Origin: UBA4810 sp002479215
GTDB taxonomy: Bacteria; Desulfobacterota; Syntrophia; Syntrophales; Smithellaceae
Assembly (NCBI GenBank): GCA_049514435.1
Contig: JBEKVB010000001.1
Location: forward strand, 372,001 to 436,000
Direction of reading: 5' to 3'
Length of the DNA stretch: 64,000 bases
The notes below the pieces were generated by a model, which was given only the letters and a program-made list of their open reading frames with translations, had not been told where the DNA came from and did no database searches. This document shows, piece by piece, positions 20,168 through 29,633 of the stretch; position 1 is the first letter of the stretch, and the number at the start of each line of letters is the position of its first letter. The position numbers and the translations under genes were made by a program.

Positions 20168-21496
20168 ATGCCCAATATATTACTCCTCGGCAACGGCGCC
20201 CGCGAGCACGCAATCGCCGAAGCAATTTCACGCTCAGCGCCCAAACCGCGTTTATTTTCTTTTATGAAAGCAAACAATCCGGGGATTGCTTCTCTTTCAG
20301 AGACGGTTAAACTCGGCAGTTATTCCGACCTCAAAGCAATCAAAGGCTTTGCCGCGCAAAACAAAATTGAATTTGTGGTGATTGGGCCGGAAGATCCTCT
20401 AAGCAATGGCGTGGTCGATGCATTGGCGCAAATCGGCATTCCGGCTGTAGGCCCCACCAAAAGTCTGGCGCGTCTGGAAACTTCCAAATCATTCACCCGT
20501 AATCTGGTGAGTAAATACAATATTCCCGGCAATCCGCAGTTTAAAGTTTTTACTTCCATTGAAGGTGTAGAAACTTTTGTAAATAAACTGGAAGGCATTG
20601 TGATTAAACCCGATGGTCTAACCGGCGGCAAAGGCGTTATGGTTCAAGGCGATCACTTTGCGACAAGAGAAGAAGCTCTGAAAATATGCCGAAAGATACT
20701 TACGGAAAATCAATCATTAATTGTTGAAGAAAAATTCGACGGCGAAGAATTTTCCTTGCAGTGTTTATGTGACGGCAAAACAGTTGTCGCCACACCACTG
20801 GTGCAGGATCACAAAAGAAGATTTGAAGGCGACAAAGGGCCGAACACCGGGGGCATGGGTTCGTATTCCCTCCCTAATCATTCTTTACCTTTCTTAAACC
20901 CGGAGGATACTTTGGCGGGCTTAGAAATATCACGTAAGGTGGCCGCGGCATTGATTCAAGAAACGGGCAGTCCTTACAAGGGCATAATGTACGGCGGATT
21001 CATCGCCACGAAAACCGGCGTAAAGCTTTTGGAATATAATGCGCGTTTTGGTGACCCGGAGGCTATGAATATCTTGCCGCTTTTAAAAACGGATTTTTTG
21101 GAAATCTGCCGCCACATTATTGCCGGAACACTGGATAAACTGAAGATTGAATTTGAACCCAAGGCAACGGTCTGCAAGTATGTTGTGCCGAAAGGTTACG
21201 GTCTGCCTGCTAATCATCCTGATGCGGTATCTTCACGCGCGAAAATTGAAGTAGGCAATGTGAGAAAGGCCAGGCTTTACTATTCCTCTGTGGATAAAAA
21301 AGAAGACAGTTTGTATTTGAGTTCGTCGCGCGCCATCGGCATTGTGGGCATTGCCGATACATTAGAAAAAGCAGAAAAAATTGCTCAGGATGGAGTTAAG
21401 GCTATTAAAGGTCCTGTCGCCTATCGCGCCGATATCGGAACAAGCGAGCTAATCCAAAAGCGCATAGATCATATGAAAAAAATACGTGGAACTTGA
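20168..21496 (+). CDS. purD: Phosphoribosylamine-glycine ligase
   Basis: This 442-residue ATP-grasp enzyme makes glycinamide ribonucleotide in purine synthesis. It opens with ILLLGNGAREHAIAEAI, has the ATP-grasp strands IVIKPDGLTGGKGVMV and VEEKFDGEEFSLQ, the RRFEGDKGPNTGGMGSY loop, and YNARFGDPEAMNILPLL for metal and nucleotide binding. The ribosome-binding site AGGAG is clear. The protein carries short insertions relative to the enterobacterial enzyme, but all core motifs are intact. purH and purE lie 2 kb further on with two minus-strand genes between them. Confidence 0.96.
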   Translation: MPNILLLGNGAREHAIAEAISRSAPKPRLFSFMKANNPGIASLSETVKLGSYSDLKAIKGFAAQNKIEFVVIGPEDPLSNGVVDALAQIGIPAVGPTKSLARLETSKSFTRNLVSKYNIPGNPQFKVFTSIEGVETFVNKLEGIVIKPDGLTGGKGVMVQGDHFATREEALKICRKILTENQSLIVEEKFDGEEFSLQCLCDGKTVVATPLVQDHKRRFEGDKGPNTGGMGSYSLPNHSLPFLNPEDTLAGLEISRKVAAALIQETGSPYKGIMYGGFIATKTGVKLLEYNARFGDPEAMNILPLLKTDFLEICRHIIAGTLDKLKIEFEPKATVCKYVVPKGYGLPANHPDAVSSRAKIEVGNVRKARLYYSSVDKKEDSLYLSSSRAIGIVGIADTLEKAEKIAQDGVKAIKGPVAYRADIGTSELIQKRIDHMKKIRGT

Positions 21497-21599
21497 TTGT
21501 TCTTTTTTCAATATAATCCCCAGAAAAGGTGTGTAGCTTTATAAAATCTTTCCATAGACTCCAAAAAGCTGCCGCATTAATGAACTAGTGCAAAAGTCA

Positions 21600-22595
21600 T
21601 TAATGTCTTTTACGAACAGAAACTTTTTGGAAAATTGAGGGCATATCTGTATCCAATGTGTCGAAGATAGCTTCAAAAGCTTTTACGACTTCGGGATCAA
21701 AATGCCTACCCGCATTGGCAATAATTTCTTTTCTTACATTTAATGGTGAAAGAGCCTGGCGATATGAACGGTCAGACAATAACGCATCATAATAATCCGC
21801 TACCGCAATAATTCTTGCTCCCAGAGGGATTTTTTCACCCATTTTATTATGGTATCCGCTCCCATCAAATTTCTCATGATGAAACAAAATGTATGGCAAA
21901 ATCTGGAGGACTTTACCTCCTATAGGGGTAAGCATATCCGCACCGATTTTAGGGTGATCCTTTATTTTTTCTCGTTCTTCTAGAGATAAACCACCAATTT
22001 TGTTTAGAACTTCGGCACTAGTGCCAAGTTTCCCCAAGTCATGCAGCAAAGCCGCAATCCTAATATTTTCAATTTCTTCTTCAGAGCAATTCATTGCTCT
22101 CGCTATACTTTCAGCGACAATAGAAACTCTGTAGGAGTGGCTCTGGGTTTGTTTATCTACGGAATCGATAAGAAGAGATAACATTTCGATAATCCCTTGA
22201 TATGTTCTCCTTATTTCCCTGTTTGCCTCTTCTTTTTTTTCATAAAGACTTCCCATGCAATACGCCATAATAAGCAGAAATCCTCCCCAGATCATAATAT
22301 CTAAAAATCGGAATACTTCGTAATCTGAAGAAGAAGGAGAAGAAGAAATAAAAGTTTCAGGATAGATATAAGCAAGCAATGAAATCAATAAAATGGACAG
22401 CACCGCCGCCTGTGTAGCGTAACGTTTACCGAAATAATAAGCACCGATAAGAACCGGAAAGTAAAAAAAATCTAAGAATGCTCGCTGGTTTGAAACAAAA
22501 TAGAAAATAAAACCTGTAACAGCCACAAGAAGAAAAACAATAATAAGTTCTTTATCAATCATGAAGAAATTTACTATCTGCTTCTTAATTTTCAT
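21600..22595 (-). CDS. Membrane HD-GYP domain protein
   Basis: The protein has several N-terminal hydrophobic helices resembling a DUF4118/MASE-type sensor membrane domain (LIIVFLLVAVTGFIFYFV, FYFPVLIGAYYFG). A short linker helix follows, then an HD-GYP domain with HSYRVS, HDLGKLGTSAEVLNK, HHEKFDGSGYH and ADYYDALLSDRSYR. HD-GYP proteins usually hydrolyse cyclic di-GMP, and the HD and GYP-type residues are present (here as GSGYH). I start it at ATG 22595 because GAGGGGA lies just upstream. A longer frame to 22634 lacks a ribosome-binding site. It sits alone between purD and the cyclophilin gene. Confidence 0.85.
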   Translation of the reverse strand: MKIKKQIVNFFMIDKELIIVFLLVAVTGFIFYFVSNQRAFLDFFYFPVLIGAYYFGKRYATQAAVLSILLISLLAYIYPETFISSSPSSSDYEVFRFLDIMIWGGFLLIMAYCMGSLYEKKEEANREIRRTYQGIIEMLSLLIDSVDKQTQSHSYRVSIVAESIARAMNCSEEEIENIRIAALLHDLGKLGTSAEVLNKIGGLSLEEREKIKDHPKIGADMLTPIGGKVLQILPYILFHHEKFDGSGYHNKMGEKIPLGARIIAVADYYDALLSDRSYRQALSPLNVRKEIIANAGRHFDPEVVKAFEAIFDTLDTDMPSIFQKVSVRKRH

Positions 22596-22757
22596 CGTGT
22601 ATCCCCTCATATTCATTGATAATTTCTTGTGCATTATGTTGCTCAGCTTCTTCCATAGCGTCTGCGCATTTTCTTGTTATTTTCCTCCACTGCATTGTAT
22701 ATATTTATCATATTCGAAGAAAGCTATAGGTATTTCCGTGCTCCTAGAAAAAGAAAT

Positions 22758-23297
22758 TTATACGATCGCCTTCGGCAAGTGTGGAAACTGCTGGTCGATT
22801 ATTTTATTCCATACTTCGACCTTTTGCTGGTTGAGGGCAATCAGCCCGGAAATATCCCCCTCAATAGTAATAGAGCTTATTTTATCACCCTGCACAATCT
22901 TATTGACAACATTCTGGTCGGCATCACTCATCACCTCGCCAAATACAGTATGCTTACCGTCGAGCCAGGGAGTGGGAACATGGGTAATGAAAAACTGGCT
23001 GCCGTTGGTTTGTGGTCCGGCATTGGCCATCGAAAGAATACCCGGTTTACTGTGACGCAGTTCTTTCACAAACTCATCCTGAAATTTATAGCCCGGCCCG
23101 CCGCGGCCGTCTCCTACGGGGCAACCGCCCTGAATCATAAAATCGGGAATAACCCGATGAAATTTTAAATTATTATAATAACCGCGCCGCGCCAGATTGA
23201 TAAAATTACCCACGGTAACTGGCGTCTTTTCGGCAAATAGTCGCAAACGGATTGTCCCCTTTTCGGTCTCGATAACTGCAATCAATTTATTTTCCAT
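22758..23297 (-). CDS. Peptidyl-prolyl cis-trans isomerase, cyclophilin type
   Basis: This 179-residue protein has the cyclophilin core: FHRVIPDFMIQGG with the catalytic Arg, GRGGPGYKF, GILSMANAGPQTNGSQFFI and HTVFGEV. It has no signal peptide, so it should act in the cytoplasm, helping proline-limited folding. A clear AGGAG ribosome-binding site and its own promoter (23328-23356) precede it. The C-terminal 35 residues after the cyclophilin core are a normal extension. Confidence 0.93.
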   Translation of the reverse strand: MENKLIAVIETEKGTIRLRLFAEKTPVTVGNFINLARRGYYNNLKFHRVIPDFMIQGGCPVGDGRGGPGYKFQDEFVKELRHSKPGILSMANAGPQTNGSQFFITHVPTPWLDGKHTVFGEVMSDADQNVVNKIVQGDKISSITIEGDISGLIALNQQKVEVWNKIIDQQFPHLPKAIV

Positions 23298-23327
23298 AAT
23301 AATCTCCTCTTCTCCAGCGCGGAAAAG

Positions 23328-23356
23328 ACTCTAGATATTACGTGTTGATATGTCAA
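23328..23356 (-). promoter_or_regulatory. Promoter of the cyclophilin gene
   Basis: TTGACA (23356-23351) and TAGAGT (23333-23328) on the minus strand are 17 bases apart, about 31 bases before the start codon. Confidence 0.6.
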
Positions 23357-23449
23357 GGCAAAAACTGTCTTGCAATTACATTTCCAATGAGTTAATTGGA
23401 CAAGCTAAATTATTATATTAACGCTATGATGCAGAGGAGAAATAATTTT

Positions 23450-25012
23450 ATGAGCCAAATCAAAAGGGCGCTGATCAGCGTCACCGATAAGAATGGAATT
23501 GTGGAATTTGCCAGGAAACTCTCTTCATTTGGCGTAGAAATACTTTCCACCGGCGGAACAGCCGCGCAGCTCAGAAAAAGCGGCATTACGGTAAAGGATG
23601 TTTCTGAATACACGGGTTTCCCGGAAATGATGGACGGGCGGCTGAAAACTCTGCATCCGAAAATTCACGGCGGTTTACTCGCACTGCGCGATAACCCGGA
23701 GCACGTTAAATCTATGAAGAAACAAGGAATAGAACCGATCGATATGGTTGTCATCAATCTTTACCAATTTGAAGACACTGTGGCGAAAGAAGGCTGTACA
23801 GTGGAACACGCGATTGAAAATATTGATATCGGCGGCCCGACGATGCTGCGCGCTGCGGCTAAGAATTATCGCTTTGTCAGTGTCATTACCGATCCGGCTG
23901 ATTATAGTGTGATTCTTACGGAAATGGGAAAAACCGGTGGCAAGGTTTCGGAGGCCACAAACTTTCGGCTGGCTGTAAAAACATTCCAAACAACAGCCCG
24001 TTACGACGGCGCCATCTCTAATTATTTAGGAACAATATCCCCGGAGGGCACTAAAAAAGAATTTCCTGATACATTTACGGCTCAATATACAATGGCCCAG
24101 TCTCTCCGCTACGGGGAAAATCCACATCAAAAAGCGGCATTTTACCGGGAAAACGATGCGTCGCTGGCGGCAATTTCCAACGCTAAGCAACTGCAAGGCA
24201 AAGAACTCTCCTACAATAATATCATGGACAGCGATGCTGCGTGGCTGGCTGTGTCCGATTTCGCTCTGCCTGCCGCCGTCATCATCAAACATGCCAATCC
24301 TTGCGGGGCGGCAACAAGCAATAGCGGCCTTGTCGATGCTTACGAAAAAGCCCTGGCCACAGATCCGGTTTCCGCCTTCGGCGGTATCGTGGCCTTCAAT
24401 CGTCCCGTCGATAAGAAAACGGCGGAAGAGTTGGCAAAAATATTCCTGGAAGTTATCCTTGCGCCTTCCTTTGATGTTGCTGCGAGGAGCATTCTCGAAT
24501 CCAAGAAAAACGTGCGTTTGCTGGAAATACCGACCACGTCCGGAAAATACGTTTCCGGTTATGATTTTCGCCGCGTCGTTGGCGGGCTTCTTGTTCAGGA
24601 ACGCGACACTGTTCCGTTTGATATCCGTCAGGCCAAAGTTGTCACAAAAAGAAAACCTACTGATGAAGAAGATCAGGCTCTCGATTTTGCCTGGCGCGTG
24701 GTCAAGCACGTTAAATCCAACGCCATTGTTTACGCGACCAAAGACCAATTAGTCGGAGTCGGCGCCGGTCAAACCAGTCGGGTGGATTCGGTTAAAATAG
24801 CCAAAATGAAAGCCGTGCTGCCCACCAAAGGCTGCGTACTGGCATCGGACGCTTTCTTCCCCTTCCGAGACGGCATCGACATGGCTGCTGAAGCCGGAAT
24901 TACCGCGATTATCCAGCCTGGCGGTTCCGTCCGTGATGAAGAAGCAATTCAGGCGGCGGACCAACACGGTATCGCCATGATCTTTACCGGCGTAAGACAT
25001 TTCAAACACTAA
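23450..25012 (+). CDS. purH: Bifunctional AICAR formyltransferase/IMP cyclohydrolase
   Basis: This 520-residue enzyme carries out the last two steps to IMP. The N-terminal MGS-like cyclohydrolase domain shows ALISVTDKNGIVEFA, LSTGGTA and GRLKTLHPKIHGG. The C-terminal formyltransferase has LRYGENPHQKAAFY, IKHANPCGAA, PVSAFGGIVAFN and a DAFFPFRDGID stretch. An AGAGGAG ribosome-binding site puts the start at ATG 23450. A frame open to 23396 would add 18 unlikely residues. purE follows 14 bases later. Confidence 0.96.
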   Translation: MSQIKRALISVTDKNGIVEFARKLSSFGVEILSTGGTAAQLRKSGITVKDVSEYTGFPEMMDGRLKTLHPKIHGGLLALRDNPEHVKSMKKQGIEPIDMVVINLYQFEDTVAKEGCTVEHAIENIDIGGPTMLRAAAKNYRFVSVITDPADYSVILTEMGKTGGKVSEATNFRLAVKTFQTTARYDGAISNYLGTISPEGTKKEFPDTFTAQYTMAQSLRYGENPHQKAAFYRENDASLAAISNAKQLQGKELSYNNIMDSDAAWLAVSDFALPAAVIIKHANPCGAATSNSGLVDAYEKALATDPVSAFGGIVAFNRPVDKKTAEELAKIFLEVILAPSFDVAARSILESKKNVRLLEIPTTSGKYVSGYDFRRVVGGLLVQERDTVPFDIRQAKVVTKRKPTDEEDQALDFAWRVVKHVKSNAIVYATKDQLVGVGAGQTSRVDSVKIAKMKAVLPTKGCVLASDAFFPFRDGIDMAAEAGITAIIQPGGSVRDEEAIQAADQHGIAMIFTGVRHFKH

Positions 25013-25026
25013 ATAAGGAGCTGATC

Positions 25027-25551
25027 GTGAAAACAAAAAGCGCCAAAAAGGAAAAAGTTTTAGTGAGTGTTGTCATGGGCAGTGATTCCGATTTGCCTAT
25101 TATGACCGAGGCGGCTAAAATTCTCGAAGAGTTTGCCATTGGGCATGAGCTGATCTTGACATCGGCGCACCGCACACCGGAACGGACGACAAAGTTTGCC
25201 AAAGCGGCTGCCCAGCGAGGCGTCAAGGTTATCATCGTCGGAGCAGGTGCTGCAGCTCATCTGGCTGGTGTGATTGCCGCGCAAACACCTTTGCCGGTCA
25301 TTGGCATTCCTATTGACACTACCTCTTTGCACGGTCTCGACGCTCTTCTTTCCACGATACAAATGCCCGGCGGCGTGCCTGTAGCTGGTATGGCCATCGG
25401 CAAAGCCGGAGCCAAGAACGCCGCTTTGTTTGCTATCCGCATCCTCGCTCTTGCCGACAAATCAATTGACTCTAAGCTCTCCGCCCATATTCAGAAGATG
25501 GCCAGGGAAGTGGAAAAAAAGCAGGAAAACCTTTCATGCCGGAAATCCTGA
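25027..25551 (+). CDS. purE: N5-carboxyaminoimidazole ribonucleotide mutase
   Basis: This 174-residue class I PurE converts N5-CAIR to CAIR. The conserved motifs are VVMGSDSDLPIMTEAAKIL, TSAHRTPERT, IIVGAGAAAHLAGVIAA and MPGGVPVAGMAIGKAGAKNA. The start is GTG with AAGGAG upstream. It overlaps the following tsaC gene by 16 bases, so the two are co-translated. Confidence 0.95.
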   Translation: MKTKSAKKEKVLVSVVMGSDSDLPIMTEAAKILEEFAIGHELILTSAHRTPERTTKFAKAAAQRGVKVIIVGAGAAAHLAGVIAAQTPLPVIGIPIDTTSLHGLDALLSTIQMPGGVPVAGMAIGKAGAKNAALFAIRILALADKSIDSKLSAHIQKMAREVEKKQENLSCRKS

Positions 25552-26171
25552 CGGTAAGTGCAGACAATTCAGAAGAAAGTATTTTGGAGAGCGCCGCCGC
25601 TATTGTTGCCCGTGGCGGTGTTATTGCGTATCCGACCGAAACTTTTTACGGATTAGGAGCGGATGCAACAAATGAACAAGCCGTAAAAAAAATTTATAAA
25701 ATTAAAGGCAGAAATTTTATAAATCCCCTATCCATAATTATCGGACGAACTGAAAATCTTTATCCTCTGGTTGAGAACGTCTCTTCAGCAGCTCAAAAGC
25801 TGATTCAAGAATTTTGGCCGGGCGCACTGACTATTATTTTTAAGGCTTCCGACGGAGTATTGCCGGTTTTAACAGCGGGTACGGGCAAAATTGGAGTGCG
25901 TGTTTCCGGTAGCAATGCCGCTCAGGTAATCGCGCAAAAGTTGGGACATCCTCTTACCGCCACAAGCGCCAATTTATCCGGCAAGCCCGAATGCTCGCGA
26001 GCTTCCGAAGTTGCCAAACAAATCGGAAACAAGATTGATGCTATTGTCGATTTTGGTCCCACCATTGGCGATAAAGTTTCCACCATTATCGATGTTACCT
26101 GTGATCCCCCGGTTATCCTGCGCGAGGGAGCAATAACTCGGCAATCAATTGAAAATATTTTAGGAATATAG
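25536..26171 (+). CDS. tsaC: L-threonylcarbamoyladenylate synthase (Sua5/YrdC/TsaC family)
   Basis: This 211-residue protein makes the threonylcarbamoyl-AMP used for the t6A modification of ANN-decoding tRNAs. It shows GGVIAYPTETFYGLGADA, the KIKGRNFINPLSIII stretch with the KxR and xxNPL residues, FWPGALTIIF and TATSANLSGKP. It overlaps purE by 16 bases, so it is expressed with the purine genes. A C-terminal Sua5 domain is absent, so it is the short TsaC form. Confidence 0.93.
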   Translation: MPEILTVSADNSEESILESAAAIVARGGVIAYPTETFYGLGADATNEQAVKKIYKIKGRNFINPLSIIIGRTENLYPLVENVSSAAQKLIQEFWPGALTIIFKASDGVLPVLTAGTGKIGVRVSGSNAAQVIAQKLGHPLTATSANLSGKPECSRASEVAKQIGNKIDAIVDFGPTIGDKVSTIIDVTCDPPVILREGAITRQSIENILGI

Positions 26172-26219
26172 AATGTTTCCAACAGCGATTAACGCCAGAT
26201 CAATTAATTAAATTGTTCT

Positions 26220-27209
26220 TTAAAGAAGCCGTTCCGCGCCAATTGTAGTTACCGTGGTTTTAATGACACCCGCTGGTTCATGGGTAAAAACGATCATAAA
26301 AGGTATTTGTCCGTTAGGCGAAATTTTATCGTTCGAATTGTTGCGCCCTTCCGGTTGGGAAAGCTTTCTTAAAATCTCTTCTTCAGGCAAATTCGTGAGT
26401 TCATCATCAGTTAGTACATTTCCGGCATAACTTGTGCGTTCCCCTAAAACCACGGCAAACGCATCAACGATCGCCCCTTTAATGACTATCCTGGAAATAG
26501 AATAATCGGCCTGATTTACAGCCGTGCCTTCCATAACTCGAATTTGTCCCAAAACATAATTATTCAACATTCTCTGCCGAATGTCTTGTAACTTGACTTG
26601 TCCGATAACAACTTCCGGCCGCACTGGTTCCTGTTCGCCAATATACTTATTGGCAATTTTGATGAAACGATCGCCAAGTTGCGGGAAAATAAAGAAATAA
26701 ATTATAACGGGGATGACTACAATTACTAAAACAGCCCACACAATAACCTTCCATGTTTTCCGCAAACTTTTTCTGGATAACGGCTTTTTTTGCTCAAAAT
26801 CTTCAACTTTTTCCCTTAAATCACGAAACGCTGCGCTTCTTTCTGCGCTCACGAAATTTTCTTTACCAAGGCTTTCCCTACCTGTTTTTTCTATCTCCAG
26901 GTTTACTTCATCGTTTACCGTCTTTTTTGCTTCCATTACATTATCGAGAAAACGAACAATGTCTTCATCCCGGTCGGAGACCGGAGGGATTTCCTTAGTT
27001 AAATCAGTGCTTCTTTTTGCCGACATGGGTTCCTCTGAAAAAACAGACTCGGGGACTAACGGTGTTTCTATTTCCTCTTTTATAATTAGCGGATTATCCT
27101 GAAAGAAAACATGCTGGCAGCGACTGCAGCGCATCCACATACCATCGCCTTGCATCAAAGCATCGTCAAAATAAAATTTTGTCCGGCATTGCCTGCACTG
27201 AATGATCAT
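26220..27209 (-). CDS. Zinc-ribbon membrane protein, DUF3426-like
   Basis: The first 36 residues are an MJ0042-type zinc finger with Cys5, Cys8, Cys28 and Cys31. An acidic, variable linker follows, then one membrane helix around residues 152-173 (VIVWAVLVIVVIPVIIYFFI), and an outer domain with NYVLGQIRVMEGTAVN, the pattern seen in DUF3426 proteins. The role of this family is not established. It follows hpt by 15 bases and shares its promoter. Confidence 0.75.
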   Translation of the reverse strand: MIIQCRQCRTKFYFDDALMQGDGMWMRCSRCQHVFFQDNPLIIKEEIETPLVPESVFSEEPMSAKRSTDLTKEIPPVSDRDEDIVRFLDNVMEAKKTVNDEVNLEIEKTGRESLGKENFVSAERSAAFRDLREKVEDFEQKKPLSRKSLRKTWKVIVWAVLVIVVIPVIIYFFIFPQLGDRFIKIANKYIGEQEPVRPEVVIGQVKLQDIRQRMLNNYVLGQIRVMEGTAVNQADYSISRIVIKGAIVDAFAVVLGERTSYAGNVLTDDELTNLPEEEILRKLSQPEGRNNSNDKISPNGQIPFMIVFTHEPAGVIKTTVTTIGAERLL

Positions 27210-27224
27210 TCTTTATCCTTTTTG

Positions 27225-27749
27225 CTACTGCTTAATAGAATAAATCTCGGGCAAAAAGCGGTAACGTTCAGAGAAATCTAATCCATAACCAACTAAAAAT
27301 CCATCATCGATGGTAAAACCTATATAATCCGCTTCAAAGGATACTTTTCTTTTTTTGCGTTTATCTAACAATGCACATACCTTAAGCGAATGGGGATTTC
27401 TTTCCTTAAGCCATTCGACCAGATATTTTAAGGTCAAACCTGTGTCAATTATATCTTCTACAATCAGTATATCTCTCCCATTAATGGAAGTTTCTATATC
27501 CTTTGTCATTACTACTTTACCCGAGCTTTCTGAACCTGCGCCATAACTGGCCACACGAACAAAATCGATCCTGCAGGGGATGCTCATGGCCCGGACTAAA
27601 TCAGCCATAAAAATGAACGCCCCTTTAAGAATACCGATGACTATCAATTCACGGCCGGTGTAATCACCGGATATCCGATCGGCTAACTCTTTTACGCGCT
27701 TTTGAATCACCTTATAAGAAAAGATGATTTCCTTGGACATCTCGTTCAT
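27225..27749 (-). CDS. hpt: Hypoxanthine phosphoribosyltransferase
   Basis: This 174-residue salvage enzyme joins hypoxanthine (or guanine) to PRPP. It has the ELIVIGILKGAFIFMADL strand, the RVASYGAGSESSGKVV flexible loop, and the PRPP-binding signature ILIVEDIIDTGLTL. The C-terminal DGFLVGYGLDFSERYR is typical of Hpt. It complements the purine synthesis genes nearby. Confidence 0.95.
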   Translation of the reverse strand: MNEMSKEIIFSYKVIQKRVKELADRISGDYTGRELIVIGILKGAFIFMADLVRAMSIPCRIDFVRVASYGAGSESSGKVVMTKDIETSINGRDILIVEDIIDTGLTLKYLVEWLKERNPHSLKVCALLDKRKKRKVSFEADYIGFTIDDGFLVGYGLDFSERYRFLPEIYSIKQ

Positions 27750-27782
27750 TATGCCGTTTCTCTTTTAATTATTTTATGTCGT

Positions 27783-27812
27783 ACACTAACCAATATGAGT
27801 ATTATCTGTCAA
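27783..27812 (-). promoter_or_regulatory. Candidate promoter of hpt and the DUF3426-like gene
   Basis: TTGACA (27812-27807) and TAGTGT (27788-27783) on the minus strand are separated by 18 bases, about 34 bases before the hpt start codon. Confidence 0.5.
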
Positions 27813-27818
27813 TAAAAA

Positions 27819-28637
27819 TCAAAAAGCACTCTGATAAGTGTCGATAAAATTTTGAATATTTGACCAAATCAGTTTTTCCGCTAATTCAATTTCCTGAGCA
27901 TTTTTAAATGCTGAAGACAAGCTCAAGAATATTGTATCAAATTTTGATATCTCCCTACCTAACCTTGCATAATCAATATAACTAATCATGTATTGCGATC
28001 CATCAAAGTAATATTTGCCCAGCCTGTTGGTTTCCGGTGAACGAAACGGCCATGCGATTTTCCAATCAAAATATTGACGGGCAATATTTTTTAGCGCCGC
28101 GTTATCAAATACTTCCGGTTTAAGTTCCCCGCCAATCTTATCAGCAAGCAACCGAAAATATGTCTTTACCAGGTCAATGTCTGTCAGACAAAGGCCGTAA
28201 AGATACCAATCATCAATTATTTTTATCAGCACTTGAGCTTGAGACGTGGAGATAAAGTGATGGCTGGGACAAAGATGACCGGCACAAAGTTCCTGGCCAT
28301 AAAACGAAACCCTGCGCAAATCAATGCCTGAGTTTTGCGCCGGATGCAACAGACAACCTACCTTTCTTTCCTCGCCATCCAGAAAACCAAGATATTCGCA
28401 GCAATAAATTACCTCATATCTCATTTTAAAATCTTCGTTATTTAACGTTTCGCCGGCATAATATTCAATATCGCCCGGTTTTTTCACAAGTCTACGGAAA
28501 CGCTGTGTACGGGCGCGTAACCTTTCTTTAAGAGAAGAACGGGAGCTATCCACATAATTATACAAACCGCAACAGGCACCGCAGGATTTCCTATCATCAG
28601 GCTGACAAAAGATGCCTAAATTATTATCCGCTTTCAA
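27819..28637 (-). CDS. Cysteine-rich protein, YkgJ-like cluster motif
   Basis: This 272-residue soluble protein carries CGACCGLYNY near the N-terminus, YCCEYLGF and GCLLHPA further in, and LCAGHLCPSHH. This spread of Cys residues resembles the YkgJ-type CxxCC family thought to bind zinc or an Fe-S cluster. The C-terminal half is helical with no recognised domain. No partner gene suggests a pathway: purU lies upstream and hpt downstream, each with its own gap. Function unknown. Confidence 0.65.
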   Translation of the reverse strand: MKADNNLGIFCQPDDRKSCGACCGLYNYVDSSRSSLKERLRARTQRFRRLVKKPGDIEYYAGETLNNEDFKMRYEVIYCCEYLGFLDGEERKVGCLLHPAQNSGIDLRRVSFYGQELCAGHLCPSHHFISTSQAQVLIKIIDDWYLYGLCLTDIDLVKTYFRLLADKIGGELKPEVFDNAALKNIARQYFDWKIAWPFRSPETNRLGKYYFDGSQYMISYIDYARLGREISKFDTIFLSLSSAFKNAQEIELAEKLIWSNIQNFIDTYQSAF

Positions 28638-28716
28638 TTAAACACCTTATGTTTTTCAGATAAATAATAGCCTAAAAAATAGTTAAATACCTTATACTAC
28701 TGCTTTATTTAATGAC

Positions 28717-29574
28717 TCACTCAAATACAATAGTTTTTGATCCATAAACAAGTATTTTGTTTTCCAGATGCAGGCGCAAAGCCCGCGCCAGCACAATTCT
28801 CTCTAAATCCTTGCCCTTCATTTGAATATCGGCTATCGCATCACGGTGGCTTATTTTGATCACATCCTGAGCAATAATCGGTCCTTCGTCCAGATTTTCC
28901 GTCGCGTAATGCCCTGTCGCGCCAATGATTTTCACGCCGCGATCATAAGCTTGCTGATAAGGATTACCTCCGGCAAAAGCTGGCAAAAAAGAATGATGGA
29001 TATTAATTATCTTATGGGGATAATACCCAAGAAATTTCGCTGAGAAAATTTGCATGTAACGCGCCAGAACTACCAAATCAATTTTCAACCCCTTTAATAA
29101 TTCTAACTCCCGGTCTTCTTGTTGCTTCTTATTTTTTACCGTAATCGGAAAATGATAAAATTTAAGCCCAAATTGTTCGACCGACTCACGAGCATCCAGA
29201 TGGTTACTGATAACAACCTGTATTTTAGCGGCCATTTCCCCCATTCGTTGACGCAGAATTAAATCGTTAAGGCAATGGAGATGACGGGAAACAAATACGG
29301 CAATACGCGGCACATAATCGGTGAAATGCAAATCCCATTTAATGTCCAATTGTTTCGCTAATTGCGTAAAAGCCGCTGGAATTTCTTCCCGGCTAAGCTT
29401 AAAACCGGCCAGTTCCCATTCGATCCGCATAAAGAAAAGTTTTCCTCTTTTAGAGGTATGTTGATCGGCGTGGACAATATTTCCGTTGTGATTAAATATA
29501 AAATTGGAAATCTTGGCAACAAGCCCTTTACTATCGGGACAGGATAAAAGTAAAATGGCATTGACATCATTCAT
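28717..29574 (-). CDS. purU: Formyltetrahydrofolate deformylase
   Basis: This 285-residue enzyme releases formate from 10-formyl-THF. Residues 1-85 form an ACT-like regulatory domain (LLSCPDSKGLVAKISNFIFN, IVHADQHT). The C-terminal formyl-transferase fold shows the catalytic loop NIHHSFLPAFAGG and ATGHYATENLDEGPIIAQDV with the conserved His and Asp. Length is normal. It feeds formate to or from one-carbon metabolism, next to several purine genes. Confidence 0.95.
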   Translation of the reverse strand: MNDVNAILLLSCPDSKGLVAKISNFIFNHNGNIVHADQHTSKRGKLFFMRIEWELAGFKLSREEIPAAFTQLAKQLDIKWDLHFTDYVPRIAVFVSRHLHCLNDLILRQRMGEMAAKIQVVISNHLDARESVEQFGLKFYHFPITVKNKKQQEDRELELLKGLKIDLVVLARYMQIFSAKFLGYYPHKIINIHHSFLPAFAGGNPYQQAYDRGVKIIGATGHYATENLDEGPIIAQDVIKISHRDAIADIQMKGKDLERIVLARALRLHLENKILVYGSKTIVFE

Positions 29575-29633
29575 ACGGCGGCTTCATTTTCATTAATTTT
29601 GAAACTTGCAGTTGTTAATCAAATATAGAAGGA

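Noticed and set aside
24026..24752. Frames of 198-240 codons overlapping purH on both strands
   Set aside because: They are fully inside purH, whose motifs are intact. Long shadow frames come from its codon bias.
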